NCBI GenBank assembly: GCA_963814955.1
Contig: CAWFEX010000004.1
Span: forward strand, 496,001-560,000
Reading direction: 5' to 3'
From: DATCJA01 sp963814955
GTDB lineage: Bacteria > Acidobacteriota > Vicinamibacteria > Vicinamibacterales > UBA2999
DNA length: 64,000 nucleotides
The notes beneath the pieces are model-generated. The model searched no databases. It saw only the letters and a program-made list of their open reading frames with translations, and had not been told where the DNA came from. This document shows positions 55,495 through 63,793 of this stretch, one piece after another (within the stretch, counting starts at the first letter, position 1; the number at the start of each line of letters is the position of its first letter). Position numbers and translations under genes: made by a program.

Positions 55495-57075
55495 ATGAAA
55501 CGGCTCATCGCGGCGCTCATCGTCGTGCATCGGTACGTCGGCCTCGTCTTCTGTCTCATTTTTTTCGTCTGGTTCGCCTCCGGCATTGTCATGGTTTACA
55601 AACGGATGCCGGAATTCTCCGCCGAGGAGCGCCTGCGCCGATTGCCGCCGCTCGACGCGTCGGCGATCAGGCTGACTCCCGCCGAGGCATTCGAGAAGGC
55701 GGGACTTCAGGGAATGCCGCAACGTGTTCTCGTTACTTCGTTTCAGTCGAGGCCGGTCTATCGCTTTGCCTACGCCGCCGGGTCGCTCACGGTGTTTGCG
55801 GATGACGGCACCTATGTCGAGAACGTCGATCCGGATACGGCTGTGGCAATTTCCTCCGCGATGTTTCCAGAGAGCTCCGGCGCGCGCCTGCTCGACTCCA
55901 AAACCGAGCCGGACCAGTGGACGATCAACAACCGGTTCAGCGCAACGGGTGCGCTCCATCGCGTCGCGCTTGGTGACGCCGCAGGCACCGAAGTTTATGT
56001 GGCCGAGGCAACAGGCGAGATCGTGAACAAGACCGATCGGTCGAGCCGGTTCTGGGGATACGCCGGTCCCGTCATGCACTGGTTTTACTTTACGCCGCTG
56101 CGAAGTGCGCGCGCGCCGCTGTGGAACGACCTGATCGTGTACGGGTCTGTGATTGGGTGCGTCCTGTGCGTGCTGGGAATCGTCATCGGCGTCTATCGCT
56201 TTTCGATGTCCCGGCGATTCATGCGGGGCACCTCGATGACGCCGTATGTGGGCTGGCTCCGATGGCACCACTACGCCGGTCTCCTGTTTGGTGTCATTAC
56301 ATTCACCTGGACATTCAGCGGTCTGCTGACGATGACGCCGTGGAATCTGTTTCCCAGCGCGGGGCCTACGCGAGATCAGGTTCGCGCCATCCGGGGGGAG
56401 GGGTTGGACCTTGCCCGGTTCGAGCTCTCGCCGTCGGACGCCATCGCTGAGCTGAGGAGTCGCTTTCAGCCAAAAGAGCTCGAGCTGACGCAGTTCATGG
56501 GGACGCCGTTCTATGCGGCGTATGAACGGCCGGACGTTTCCGCTCGCCCGCATCAGGATGCGGCGCGCTACGCGCCGCAGGATCGGCGCCCGGCACGCGT
56601 TTTCGTTTCGGCCGGCAGCGGCACTCCGGGAATACGTCAAGGATTCACACAGGATGAATTGCTGACGGCCGCTCGCGCGGCGATGAATGGCATGGAGCCC
56701 AGCGAGGTCACATGGCTGAACGCGTACGACTCCTACTACTACGATCGAACCGGTGGCCGTCATCTGCCGGCGCTGCGCGCAAAGTTCAGCGATCCCGACG
56801 AGACGTGGCTCTACCTCGACTCAATGGAAGGCTCTCTCGTGCTGGCCGAAGTCCGCGGCAGCCGCACGGAGCGGTGGCTGTATCAGGGCCTGCACAGCCT
56901 TGATTTTCCGTGGCTCTATCAGACCCCCTGGGCGTGGTATCCGCTGATTATTGGTTTGAGCCTTGGCGGCCTGGCGCTCAGCCTGACTTCGCTGGTGATT
57001 GCGTGGCGCTTCCTACGTGCAAAGTTGGCGGCGTCGACGCACCCGGCGCGCGTCAGCGTGCGGCAGTCAGCGTGA
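55495..57075 (+). CDS. PepSY-associated transmembrane protein
   Basis: A 526-residue membrane protein of the PepSY_TM type. The first membrane helix is VGLVFCLIFFVWFASGIVMV near 20, following HRYVG. Further helices lie around 210-235 and 260-285 (HHYAGLLFGVITFTWTFSGL) and near 485-510. Periplasmic PepSY-like segments (LTPAEAFEKAGL, LSPSDAIAELRSRF) lie between them. Conserved His residues in HRYVG, MHWFYF and WHHYAG resemble heme-ligating positions in the related iron-uptake reductases. A role in metal or electron handling is plausible. It starts 23 bases after the aldo/keto reductase. Its last 23 bases overlap the convergent cupredoxin-like gene. Confidence 0.85.
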   Translation: MKRLIAALIVVHRYVGLVFCLIFFVWFASGIVMVYKRMPEFSAEERLRRLPPLDASAIRLTPAEAFEKAGLQGMPQRVLVTSFQSRPVYRFAYAAGSLTVFADDGTYVENVDPDTAVAISSAMFPESSGARLLDSKTEPDQWTINNRFSATGALHRVALGDAAGTEVYVAEATGEIVNKTDRSSRFWGYAGPVMHWFYFTPLRSARAPLWNDLIVYGSVIGCVLCVLGIVIGVYRFSMSRRFMRGTSMTPYVGWLRWHHYAGLLFGVITFTWTFSGLLTMTPWNLFPSAGPTRDQVRAIRGEGLDLARFELSPSDAIAELRSRFQPKELELTQFMGTPFYAAYERPDVSARPHQDAARYAPQDRRPARVFVSAGSGTPGIRQGFTQDELLTAARAAMNGMEPSEVTWLNAYDSYYYDRTGGRHLPALRAKFSDPDETWLYLDSMEGSLVLAEVRGSRTERWLYQGLHSLDFPWLYQTPWAWYPLIIGLSLGGLALSLTSLVIAWRFLRAKLAASTHPARVSVRQSA

Positions 57076-57868
57076 TCGCCTCCGCATCGCCCGGAAGGTC
57101 CAGGTCGATGACTCCGGCGGTGGATGGCTTTTCCTTCCCGGTGTAGGCGATCTCAACGGTCGTCGTCTGACCCGCCTTCACGTCCACGGTCCGTGTCAGG
57201 ACGCCGTATTGTTCGTGCCAGGTCTGGATGGTGTGGCGTCCGGCCGGCACGCGGCCAATCGTGAAAGCCCCATCGGTGCCACTGACGGCGAAGTATGGAT
57301 GTGGCACCACGCCCACGTAGGTGAGCATCCACGGGTGGATGTCGCACTTGATTCGCATCACGACATCCTCGGACTTCAACGGAAACCTGCTTACCATTCC
57401 TTTGGCAGGCTGGCTGACGTTGAACGCGTTGCCGTGCGTGGACAGACTGTGGACGTTATGGCTGGTGGGATCGCTGTTGCTGATTTGCAGCGTCTGACCC
57501 ACGCGGGCGCCAACCATGCGGGGCACGAACAGGCACCCCTGCTGATCGATTGTGACGGGCTCTGTTGGCGCCGGTGTCGATGGAAACTTTCCTTGCAGGC
57601 TGACGAAGGTATTGGCCAGCCCTCCGTCCGGGCTCCGAACGACAACATCCAGTGTCAAGCGCTTTCCGCCTGCGGCCCGGCTGCAGCGCGGGTCGGCACC
57701 CATTCGAATCACGGGGCTCGCTGGCGCGGGCCCGGTTAGCCGAACATGCCCCACGATCGTCCCCATACCTGCCTGCGCTTCTGCCGTGGTGGCGTGCCAT
57801 GCTGACGCGGTGAGCAGTGGCGCCGCCAGGGCTGCAGCAGTGAGGAGGGAACCGCGGATGCCCGTCAT
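57053..57868 (-). CDS. secreted cupredoxin-like protein
   Basis: A 271-residue exported protein (signal peptide up to about residue 32). It has a cupredoxin-like domain in which TSHNVHSLS supplies a histidine and KCDIHPWM the Cys, His and Met expected for a type 1 copper site. The C-terminal part is a transthyretin-like or CarboxypepD-like beta sandwich (TDGAFTIGRVPAGRHTIQTWHE). This layout is common in soil bacteria for putative copper electron carriers, sometimes labelled methylamine-utilisation-like. It overlaps the upstream cytochrome gene by ATGA, which suggests that the two proteins exchange electrons. The exact partner oxidase is unknown. Confidence 0.75.
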   Translation of the reverse strand: MTGIRGSLLTAAALAAPLLTASAWHATTAEAQAGMGTIVGHVRLTGPAPASPVIRMGADPRCSRAAGGKRLTLDVVVRSPDGGLANTFVSLQGKFPSTPAPTEPVTIDQQGCLFVPRMVGARVGQTLQISNSDPTSHNVHSLSTHGNAFNVSQPAKGMVSRFPLKSEDVVMRIKCDIHPWMLTYVGVVPHPYFAVSGTDGAFTIGRVPAGRHTIQTWHEQYGVLTRTVDVKAGQTTTVEIAYTGKEKPSTAGVIDLDLPGDAEAITLTAAR

Positions 57869-58455
57869 TTCTGTTCCGAGGGTGCAGGTGGAGCTCCTCC
57901 TTCCGGATACCAGAACTCCATGTGGCAGTTCTCGCAGACCATGTCAATCTTTTCGCCCATCATGAACAAGCCGTCCACGTTCTTCGCATTGACGATGTTC
58001 ATGGTCTCTTTGCCGACACTCTGAAGCTCGGTGACATGCTTCAGCCATGCGCCCCTGTTCGCATCGATCTTCGCCTGAATCTGCTTCGGCGTCAGCTCAT
58101 CGGGTCCTGCGGCCGTGTTTTCGTCGGCGGCGGCGGAAATACGCCGCCCGGGCGTCATGAGCAGATTCGGAGCTTCCGAAAGCGCCAGCGCCGCGTGCAG
58201 GAGTTCATCCCATTCCTCATCGGTCTGCGGCTGCTCTTTGTTGGTGCCCTCCGCCGTAACGGTAATGGCCACGGCGTTGAATATTTTGAATGCGTTGTAC
58301 TCGACGATGCCATGCATCACTTCGCGGACGGTTCCGACCGGAGTCGGACCTCCTTCAGCCGCGGGCGCTGTCGGCTGCTGACCGCGGCAGCTCGACGCGA
58401 AGGCGACCGCCAGGGCGATCGTGCTGGTCAGAAACAGCCAACGGAAAGCCCGCAT
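57865..58455 (-). CDS. c-type cytochrome-like lipoprotein with one C-terminal heme site
   Basis: The 196-residue product has a lipoprotein signal (STIALAVAFASSC) and then helical sequence. A single heme-attachment motif near the C-terminus (VCENCHMEFWYPE) resembles the class II (cytochrome c' / c556) plan, in which the heme site lies at the end of a four-helix bundle. ATG 58455 is preferred over 58470 because AAAGGAA sits six or seven bases before it. It is the first gene of a pair with the cupredoxin-like protein (ATGA overlap), so a periplasmic electron-transfer couple is likely. Confidence 0.7.
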   Translation of the reverse strand: MRAFRWLFLTSTIALAVAFASSCRGQQPTAPAAEGGPTPVGTVREVMHGIVEYNAFKIFNAVAITVTAEGTNKEQPQTDEEWDELLHAALALSEAPNLLMTPGRRISAAADENTAAGPDELTPKQIQAKIDANRGAWLKHVTELQSVGKETMNIVNAKNVDGLFMMGEKIDMVCENCHMEFWYPEGGAPPAPSEQK

Positions 58456-58613
58456 CGGCGTTCCTTTCATGACAGGTGTTGAGCCTGGAACCGCCCTATG
58501 ACGGTCAGTCTACTAGCCCCGTCTGGACGTCTCATCTGAATTTTCTGTCAGAAAACGCCATCAGGCAGGGCATCGTTTGAGGTTGGCGTCGGAGTGCCAA
58601 CCGCATCTGTAAC

Positions 58614-59102
58614 CTATTTGATCGGAGTGATCTTGACGGGCTGTCCTTTCCGAAATTCACGAGATTCGGAATAGAAGCCCGCCGTCGACAACGTAATCGT
58701 CACGTCGCGGTCGCTCTTGTTCTCCCACCACCAGCCGTGAATGCCGGAAAACGGCGCGTTATAGACCCCGTTGGAGCGATCGCCACCGTTTGTATCGAAG
58801 AACTCGGCGTATCCACGAGGCGACCCTTCCGGCTCGCTGTGCAGTTCCCAGTACAGCTCGCTGGTGGCGTTCCACGAATAGAGCATGCTCGAGCCCTTCT
58901 CGAGGCGATATTTGTATTCCATTCCTTCTTTCGGGGCCAATGTGAATTTGACGGTTTCCTGCTTGAATGGCGCGGTATGTACCGCAATAGACCACGGCCA
59001 CTTGGCGAGCGTCTCCGCCTGCGTAGGGAGCTTGAGGGGTTCCTGTGCATGTAACGCGAAGGTGCCAACAGCGAAAACAATGAAGACAATCAGGCCTTTC
59101 AT
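58614..59102 (-). CDS. small secreted protein of unknown function
   Basis: A 162-residue protein with a signal peptide (MKGLIVFIVFAVGTFALHA). The mature domain is beta-rich (QETVKFTLAPKEGMEYKYRL, then MLYSWNATSELYWELHSEPE), with the striking aromatic segment GIHGWWWENKSDRDVTITL. The layout suggests an extracellular lipocalin-like or COG-type beta protein, but I recognise no family. AAGGAG seven bases before ATG 59102 supports the start. It is divergent from the receiver-like gene. Confidence 0.7.
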   Translation of the reverse strand: MKGLIVFIVFAVGTFALHAQEPLKLPTQAETLAKWPWSIAVHTAPFKQETVKFTLAPKEGMEYKYRLEKGSSMLYSWNATSELYWELHSEPEGSPRGYAEFFDTNGGDRSNGVYNAPFSGIHGWWWENKSDRDVTITLSTAGFYSESREFRKGQPVKITPIK

Positions 59103-59276
59103 GTGCCCACTCCTTCCCGACGGCACCGATTTCATCGCAAGAGGGTGACTGGACGCAAGCAGAAGACGTGATTCCGGTCGCGACCGGACCTGACGCGCAT
59201 CGTGTCGGGAGCGACCGTGCAGCCCCTGTTGACCATTTCGGCTATAGTTGAATGGCTCGTTCCCAAAGTCACTCTC

Positions 59277-59726
59277 ATGGCGATTTCTCTTCTGCTGCTC
59301 GAGTCGGACGAGAGCGCTCGAATGGCATTTGCCGGGGCTCTGCGCGAAGCAGGGTGGAGCGTCTGCATTGCTCCCGATACGACCGCGGCCTATGCGGCCG
59401 CGACCACGAACGTACCGGATGTGATCGTGATCGGCTTCGACGAGGCGATCCGCGCCGATCGCTTCGGCCTGTGCAAGCGGCTGGGAGCCGATCCTCGCAC
59501 GCGTCACGTCCCGATTCTTGTGACGTCCGCTATCGTGGCTCAGCAGGACCTGGAGCTCGCCACGACCACGGGTGTGCTCGTCCTCGTCCTCGAGTCTCGT
59601 GACGCCGCCAAGCTGGTGAGCGCCGTTCGCGGTGTCGTCGCGGCGCGTTTCAGGCCGTCGCCGTTACGTGTCTCCCTCGATTCCACTGCCAGCGACGAGA
59701 GTTCGCGCAAAGACAAGCCTGCCTAG
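59277..59726 (+). CDS. degenerate response-regulator receiver protein
   Basis: A 149-residue stand-alone receiver-like domain. The acidic start (LLLLESDESARMAFAGALRE) and the PDVIVIG-FD strand align with CheY-like folds. Where the phosphoacceptor Asp is expected (PDVIVLD in active receivers) there is a Gly (VIVIG), and the usual Lys near the end is not found (LVLVLESRDAAKLVSAV). It is therefore probably not phosphorylated in the usual way. No output domain is attached. ATG 59277 gives the conserved start; the frame is open further upstream. Confidence 0.65.
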   Translation: MAISLLLLESDESARMAFAGALREAGWSVCIAPDTTAAYAAATTNVPDVIVIGFDEAIRADRFGLCKRLGADPRTRHVPILVTSAIVAQQDLELATTTGVLVLVLESRDAAKLVSAVRGVVAARFRPSPLRVSLDSTASDESSRKDKPA

Positions 59727-59792
59727 GCGGCCGCCCTCGAACGGCGGACGCCCATCACCACTCTCGAGCGATCCAGAGGCTGTTGTCGCGTG

Positions 59793-60038
59793 TCAGCGCC
59801 AGTCGGGCGAAGCGCCTGGCCAGGTGGCACGCGCCCACACGCCCTTCTGCACTTCACGCACGAGACCAGACGAGGCGAGCCGATGGAGGATGCGTTCGGC
59901 AGCGTCCATGGGGATGTCGAGCCATTTTTGCAGAGTCTCCACCGTCAGCGTGACGCTCGGGTTGTGCACGACCCCATTGATGATGCGCTGCACAACAGCG
60001 GCGCGGGTGGCGATATTGCGGCGTTCCGGTTCCCGCAT
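59793..60038 (-). CDS. small helix-turn-helix-like protein
   Basis: An 81-residue protein with a helical DNA-binding layout: VVQRIINGVVHNPSVTLTVE, then LQKWLDIPMDAAERILHRLASSGLVREVQKGVW. This reads like a winged helix with its wing in VREVQKGVW. It has no membrane or signal segment. It is convergent with the receiver-like gene and has the same size and plan as the protein at 37639-37881. It is probably a regulator; its target is unknown. Confidence 0.6.
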   Translation of the reverse strand: MREPERRNIATRAAVVQRIINGVVHNPSVTLTVETLQKWLDIPMDAAERILHRLASSGLVREVQKGVWARATWPGASPDWR

Positions 60039-60228
60039 GGATCCGATCCTCTACCCTGATGCATCGCAAGGTGAATGCCGTCAGGAGTTCGCACGAGCTG
60101 TTCGAGCAAACGGCTGTGGTTTTTCGAACGAGGCTCGGGGATTCCGCCGCAAACCTGCGGAGCCTTATGCCGGACGCGCCTAGAGCGTCCTGCCAAAATC
60201 GGGTGCGTGCCCCGACAAACCCTGCGCG

Positions 60229-60381
60229 CTACCGGCACGCGTCGTGTTGGCAGTCGCAGCGCAGCTCTGTCCTGTTGCCGGCCTGCTTGCAGTGGTCGCT
60301 GCAGTACTTCCCATGAGGTCCATTTGGTGGCACTATGCACGCACATGCCGGATGCGCGCACTTCGTTCCTGCACTAGCCAT
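60229..60381 (-). CDS. metallothionein-like cysteine-rich protein
   Basis: A 50-residue protein with eight cysteines and several histidines: KCAHPACACIV, GKYCSDHCKQAG, then RCDCQHDACR. This arrangement matches small bacterial metallothioneins (SmtA/BmtA type), with the paired C-x-C and the internal YCS-x2-C knuckle, which bind zinc, cadmium or copper in the cytosol. ATG 60381 is chosen because it directly precedes the Cys-rich part. The first 33 bases overlap the possible start of the divergent plus-strand gene. The gene is short enough to be missed by automatic calling. Confidence 0.72.
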   Translation of the reverse strand: MASAGTKCAHPACACIVPPNGPHGKYCSDHCKQAGNRTELRCDCQHDACR

Positions 60382-61302
60382 ACCGCACCTCCATCCGGGC
60401 AATCTACGCCCACATTCGGGCATCTACAAGTCCGTTTCGCTGGCTGCCTCATCTGTATCGTGCTGTTCGCCGTCGGTACCGCGGCGCAGCGCACCGACGA
60501 CATTTCGTCGCCTGTGAACGTCGCTGACACTTTGCGGAATGTCGGACGCCGGATTGAGCAGTGGTATTCCCGCGCACAAACGGTGGTATCAACCGAAACA
60601 GTGTTGATTCAGCCGCTGCGCGCCGACATGACACCTGACGCGTTCCCGCGCCGCCTTGCCTTCGAGCTGCGCGTTGCGTGGGACCCGGAAAATATCGGAC
60701 CGCTCGGGGTCCCGGCCGTCAACGTTCTCCGTCAGATCCAGAGCGTGAACGGAAGGAACGCGGAGCGCGACCGTGATCCAGGGTGTATGGATCCGAAGCC
60801 AGTGTCGCCCGAACCACTGGCGATGCTAATGCCGGCGCGGCTTTCGGAATCGGAGTTTTCCTTTGCCGGCACCACGCGGGTCAACAGGCGACCGGCGGTG
60901 ATGATCGATTACCGCGGCATCGCGACAATTCCGCCGGATATCGTCTGGACCAAGGAGTGCGTGTCGGTGTCGCTGCACGGGCGTTCGCGCGGACGAGTCT
61001 GGGTTGATGCGGAGACACACGACGTGCTGCGAGTCGACGATCGCCTGGTGGGGAGATTCGAGTTCGACGTACCCCGCGAACACGTCCGACGCGGCGCCGC
61101 CCCGTCCATGGTGATCGAGCGGGCGGAATCCTCGATCCGGTATCAACGGATCGAATTCGACGAACCACGCGAATCGATGATGCTCCCTGTGTCGATTGAC
61201 ACTGTCACGGTGATCCGCGGTACGAGCACGCAGCGGATGCGCATCACTCAGCGTCTGTCCAATCACCGGCGTTTTCTCACCGAGGGCCGCCTCGTCGACT
61301 GA
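60349..61302 (+). CDS. secreted protein of unknown function, start uncertain
   Basis: About 317 residues. A hydrophobic signal-like stretch (FAGCLICIVLFAVGTAA) is followed by VADTLRNVGRRIEQWYSRAQ and a beta-rich body with RVWVDAETHDVLRVDDRLVG and YQRIEFDEPRESMMLPVSID. The plan resembles outer-membrane lipoprotein-sorting-like proteins and the product of 34788-35745. ATG 60349 is the first start after the bulk of the metallothionein-like gene, but it leaves about 30 residues before the signal and overlaps that gene's 5' end. A lost base upstream could hide the real start. Confidence 0.55.
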   Translation, partial: RMRALRSCTSHTAPPSGQSTPTFGHLQVRFAGCLICIVLFAVGTAAQRTDDISSPVNVADTLRNVGRRIEQWYSRAQTVVSTETVLIQPLRADMTPDAFPRRLAFELRVAWDPENIGPLGVPAVNVLRQIQSVNGRNAERDRDPGCMDPKPVSPEPLAMLMPARLSESEFSFAGTTRVNRRPAVMIDYRGIATIPPDIVWTKECVSVSLHGRSRGRVWVDAETHDVLRVDDRLVGRFEFDVPREHVRRGAAPSMVIERAESSIRYQRIEFDEPRESMMLPVSIDTVTVIRGTSTQRMRITQRLSNHRRFLTEGRLVD

Positions 61303-61310
61303 CAAAACAG

Positions 61311-61436
61311 ACGTAGTGTCCGCCTTCAGGCGGACCTGTCGTACGTAGTGTCCGGCTTCAGCCGGACCTGGCCTCGTACGTAGTGTCCGGCTTCAGCCGG
61401 ACCGGGCCTCGTACGTATTCCGGCTTCAGCCGGACA
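61311..61436. repeat. four tandem TTCA hairpins between convergent genes
   Basis: Four hairpins at 61318-61335, 61350-61367, 61385-61402 and 61419-61434 repeat every 32-35 bases. Each has a TTCA loop, and the first three have the lead-in acgtagt. The first is gtccgccttcaggcggac and the second gtccggcttcagccggac: two stem positions differ, and both changes are matched on the other arm. This shows that the fold rather than the sequence is kept. They fill the whole gap between convergent genes. Confidence 0.85.
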
Positions 61437-61438
61437 AC

Positions 61439-62470
61439 TCAGTTCACGCGTGCGTCGAAGGCACGGACGGCCTCGACAATCATGTCGGCGACGTCGCCGA
61501 AGAAGCGCGGGTCGATTCGGTCTGCGGTGTCGGTTGGCTTGTGGTAATCACGGTGGTCTTCCACGCCAAAGTAGACGAACGGCACTCCCGCATCATGGAA
61601 GGGCCCGTGATCGGATGAATGCGTCCAGTCCTCGAGACCTCCATCGGCCTTGCCCGGACGGTCGTGACCGAAAAGGATGGTGACGGACGCCCGCGTTTGC
61701 ACATCCTCGAGAATGGGCTTCTGCCAGGGCGAGTAGTAGGGCCCGGCCGCATAGATTTGATTCGAGTCGCTGCGCGACAGCATGTCCAGATTGATGTTCA
61801 AGCCCGTTCTGCCGCGCGGCAGGAGGTCGGATGCGATCAATGCCTTGGCCCCGTGCTGACCTGATTCTTCGGCGTCGAGGGCGGCGAACAGCATTGGATG
61901 GCGAGGCCGGCTCATGACGAAGTGCCTTGCGACTGCCAGGAGTGCGGCAACGCCGGAGGCATTGTCGTCGGCGCCCGGGTGAATGATGCCGTTCTGAACT
62001 CCCACGTGGTCGTAATGGGCGGTGATCACGATCGTGGTGGCACGCGCATCGCTGCCGGCCACACGTCCCACGATGTTCGCCGGCTGGTACTGGCCGCCAG
62101 ATGGCGCACCGCGCGAGGCGCCGCGAACGTCACGAGGGGCCACTGTAAACGGCTGCGTAAAACCTGCACCGTTGCCCGGAGCGAGGCCTATCGCCTCAAA
62201 CTGGCGCACGATCCACTCTCGCGCCTTGAATGCCCCCGCCGTGCCGCTTCGACGTCCTTCGAACGAGGGAGACGCCAGCGTTCGGACATCCGACATCAGC
62301 AGCGCCCGATCGACGTGCCGTGCTGCGGTCGTTCGTTCGGCGCGAACCGGTGGCGCCGTGCCGACAGACTGGGACTCGACGGCGGCCGATCCGCTCCACG
62401 CGGAACACGACATGACAACGAGCAGGCCTGCACCCAGGATCAACGAACGCGCAGGTGGTCCCTCGTTCAT
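61439..62470 (-). CDS. M28 family zinc aminopeptidase, exported
   Basis: A 343-residue secreted peptidase with a lipoprotein-like signal (LILGAGLLVVMSC). The co-catalytic zinc ligands are clear: His and Asp in AHYDHVG, Asp in HPGADDNASG, Glu in LDAEESG with the general base, Asp in INLDML, and His in DYHKPTDT. No PA domain is inserted, so it is the compact form. It should trim N-terminal residues from peptides in the periplasm. It is convergent with the hairpin array and divergent from the sulfite-oxidase-like gene. Confidence 0.94.
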   Translation of the reverse strand: MNEGPPARSLILGAGLLVVMSCSAWSGSAAVESQSVGTAPPVRAERTTAARHVDRALLMSDVRTLASPSFEGRRSGTAGAFKAREWIVRQFEAIGLAPGNGAGFTQPFTVAPRDVRGASRGAPSGGQYQPANIVGRVAGSDARATTIVITAHYDHVGVQNGIIHPGADDNASGVAALLAVARHFVMSRPRHPMLFAALDAEESGQHGAKALIASDLLPRGRTGLNINLDMLSRSDSNQIYAAGPYYSPWQKPILEDVQTRASVTILFGHDRPGKADGGLEDWTHSSDHGPFHDAGVPFVYFGVEDHRDYHKPTDTADRIDPRFFGDVADMIVEAVRAFDARVN

Positions 62471-62638
62471 AGATGCAGTGTAGCAGCCCTAGTGGTAAGT
62501 CCTTCTGAATCACTACCGGCCGCGTCGATGTCGCGGCCGGCAAATCGCGTCGAAGGCGCGTTGTAAGTGGTACTCATTCAGTTGAGACGGTCCACTGGAC
62601 TGGACTCTACGACGCGTGACGCGGTAAAAAGAGCAGCG

Positions 62639-63793
62639 GTGCTCAGACGATCATTTCTCGGAAGGCTGCTTCGGGCGTGGCCAGGCGTCGTCGTCGCAAA
62701 CGTCCTTCCTGCGGTCGCCCTCGCTCAGGGCGCCGTGTCGAAAGATCGTCTGATTGTCCGTTCGCCGCGTCCGGAGGATCTCGAAACGCCGGTGCACCTC
62801 CTGACGTCGTGGATCACACCCAACGAATTGTTCTACGTCCGGTCCCATTTCTATACCCCGTCGGTCGAGTTGAGCGAGTGGAGGCTTCGTGTCGACGGCG
62901 AGGTTGACAGGCCGCTCGACCTCACCCTCGAGGACGTGCGAAGTCTGACCGCAAGTACCCAGGTCGTCACGATGGAGTGCGCCGGCAACGGCCGCGCCTT
63001 CTTCAATCCACCCGTTGCGGGTGTTCAGTGGGAGCGGGGCGCTGTCGGGACTGCGGCCTGGACCGGCGTACGGCTGGCGGACCTTCTGAGCCGGGCGGGT
63101 ATCAAGCCGTCTGCGCGTTACGTGTGGTTCGACGGTGCGGACCGCGGAGTTGGACGCGCGCCGGACTTCATTCGCAGCGTGCCGATCGAGAAGGCTCTGG
63201 ACCGCGACACGATGGTCGCGTATGAAATGAACCGCGCGACCCTGCCGATTCAACATGGGTTCCCGCTGCGGGCTGTGGTGCCGGGCTGGGAGGGCGCCTA
63301 CTCCGTGAAATGGCTCACGCATATCCGGGTGAGCGGCGTCGACCATGACGGCCCATTCGTTCAGGCCGCGTATCGCTATCCTCGCCGGCCCGTCGTGCCG
63401 GGCGGTGCCGTGCCCGCCGCGGACATGTTGCCCCTCCGGAACCTGCCTGTGAAATCGATCATCACGACGCCGGCGACCAATTCAGTCGCCGGACGAGGGT
63501 CGCCGGTGCGCATTTCAGGATTCGCGTGGGCCGGTGAAGCAGAGATCAGGCGGGTGGAGGTGTCCACCGACAACGGGCGGACCTGGACGTCGGCGCAGCT
63601 TGGAAACGATCGGTCGCGTCATGCGTGGCGACAGTTCGAGCAGCTCTGGCGTCCGGCTGCCGGCGGCTCGTATCTCGTGCTGTCGCGCGCGACCGACAGC
63701 CGCGGTGTCACCCAGCCCGTCGTCCCCGAGTGGAACCCCGCCGGCTATATCTGGAACGCAATCGATTCCGTACGGGTCAATGTTGAAGCGTAG
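62639..63793 (+). CDS. sulfite-oxidase-like molybdopterin enzyme, Tat-exported
   Basis: A 384-residue molybdoenzyme of the sulfite oxidase family. The twin-arginine-like signal LRRSFLGRLLRAW suggests folded export. The Mo-ligand cysteine is in VVTMECAGNGR (Cys114), with FDGADRGVGR, EMNRATLPIQHGFPLRAVVPGW and GAYSVKWL forming the cofactor pocket. A C-terminal dimerisation immunoglobulin-like domain follows (IRRVEVSTDNGRTW). A c-type cytochrome gene overlaps its end, as in SorAB-like sulfite:cytochrome c oxidoreductases, so periplasmic sulfite oxidation is likely. GTG 62639 places the RR motif at residue 3; GTG 62567 would add 24 residues. Confidence 0.87.
   Translation: MLRRSFLGRLLRAWPGVVVANVLPAVALAQGAVSKDRLIVRSPRPEDLETPVHLLTSWITPNELFYVRSHFYTPSVELSEWRLRVDGEVDRPLDLTLEDVRSLTASTQVVTMECAGNGRAFFNPPVAGVQWERGAVGTAAWTGVRLADLLSRAGIKPSARYVWFDGADRGVGRAPDFIRSVPIEKALDRDTMVAYEMNRATLPIQHGFPLRAVVPGWEGAYSVKWLTHIRVSGVDHDGPFVQAAYRYPRRPVVPGGAVPAADMLPLRNLPVKSIITTPATNSVAGRGSPVRISGFAWAGEAEIRRVEVSTDNGRTWTSAQLGNDRSRHAWRQFEQLWRPAAGGSYLVLSRATDSRGVTQPVVPEWNPAGYIWNAIDSVRVNVEA

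Noticed and set aside
61311..61436. Tandem repeats considered as a CRISPR array
   Set aside because: Only four units, each a self-complementary hairpin, with near-identical short linkers rather than unique spacers, and no cas genes nearby.
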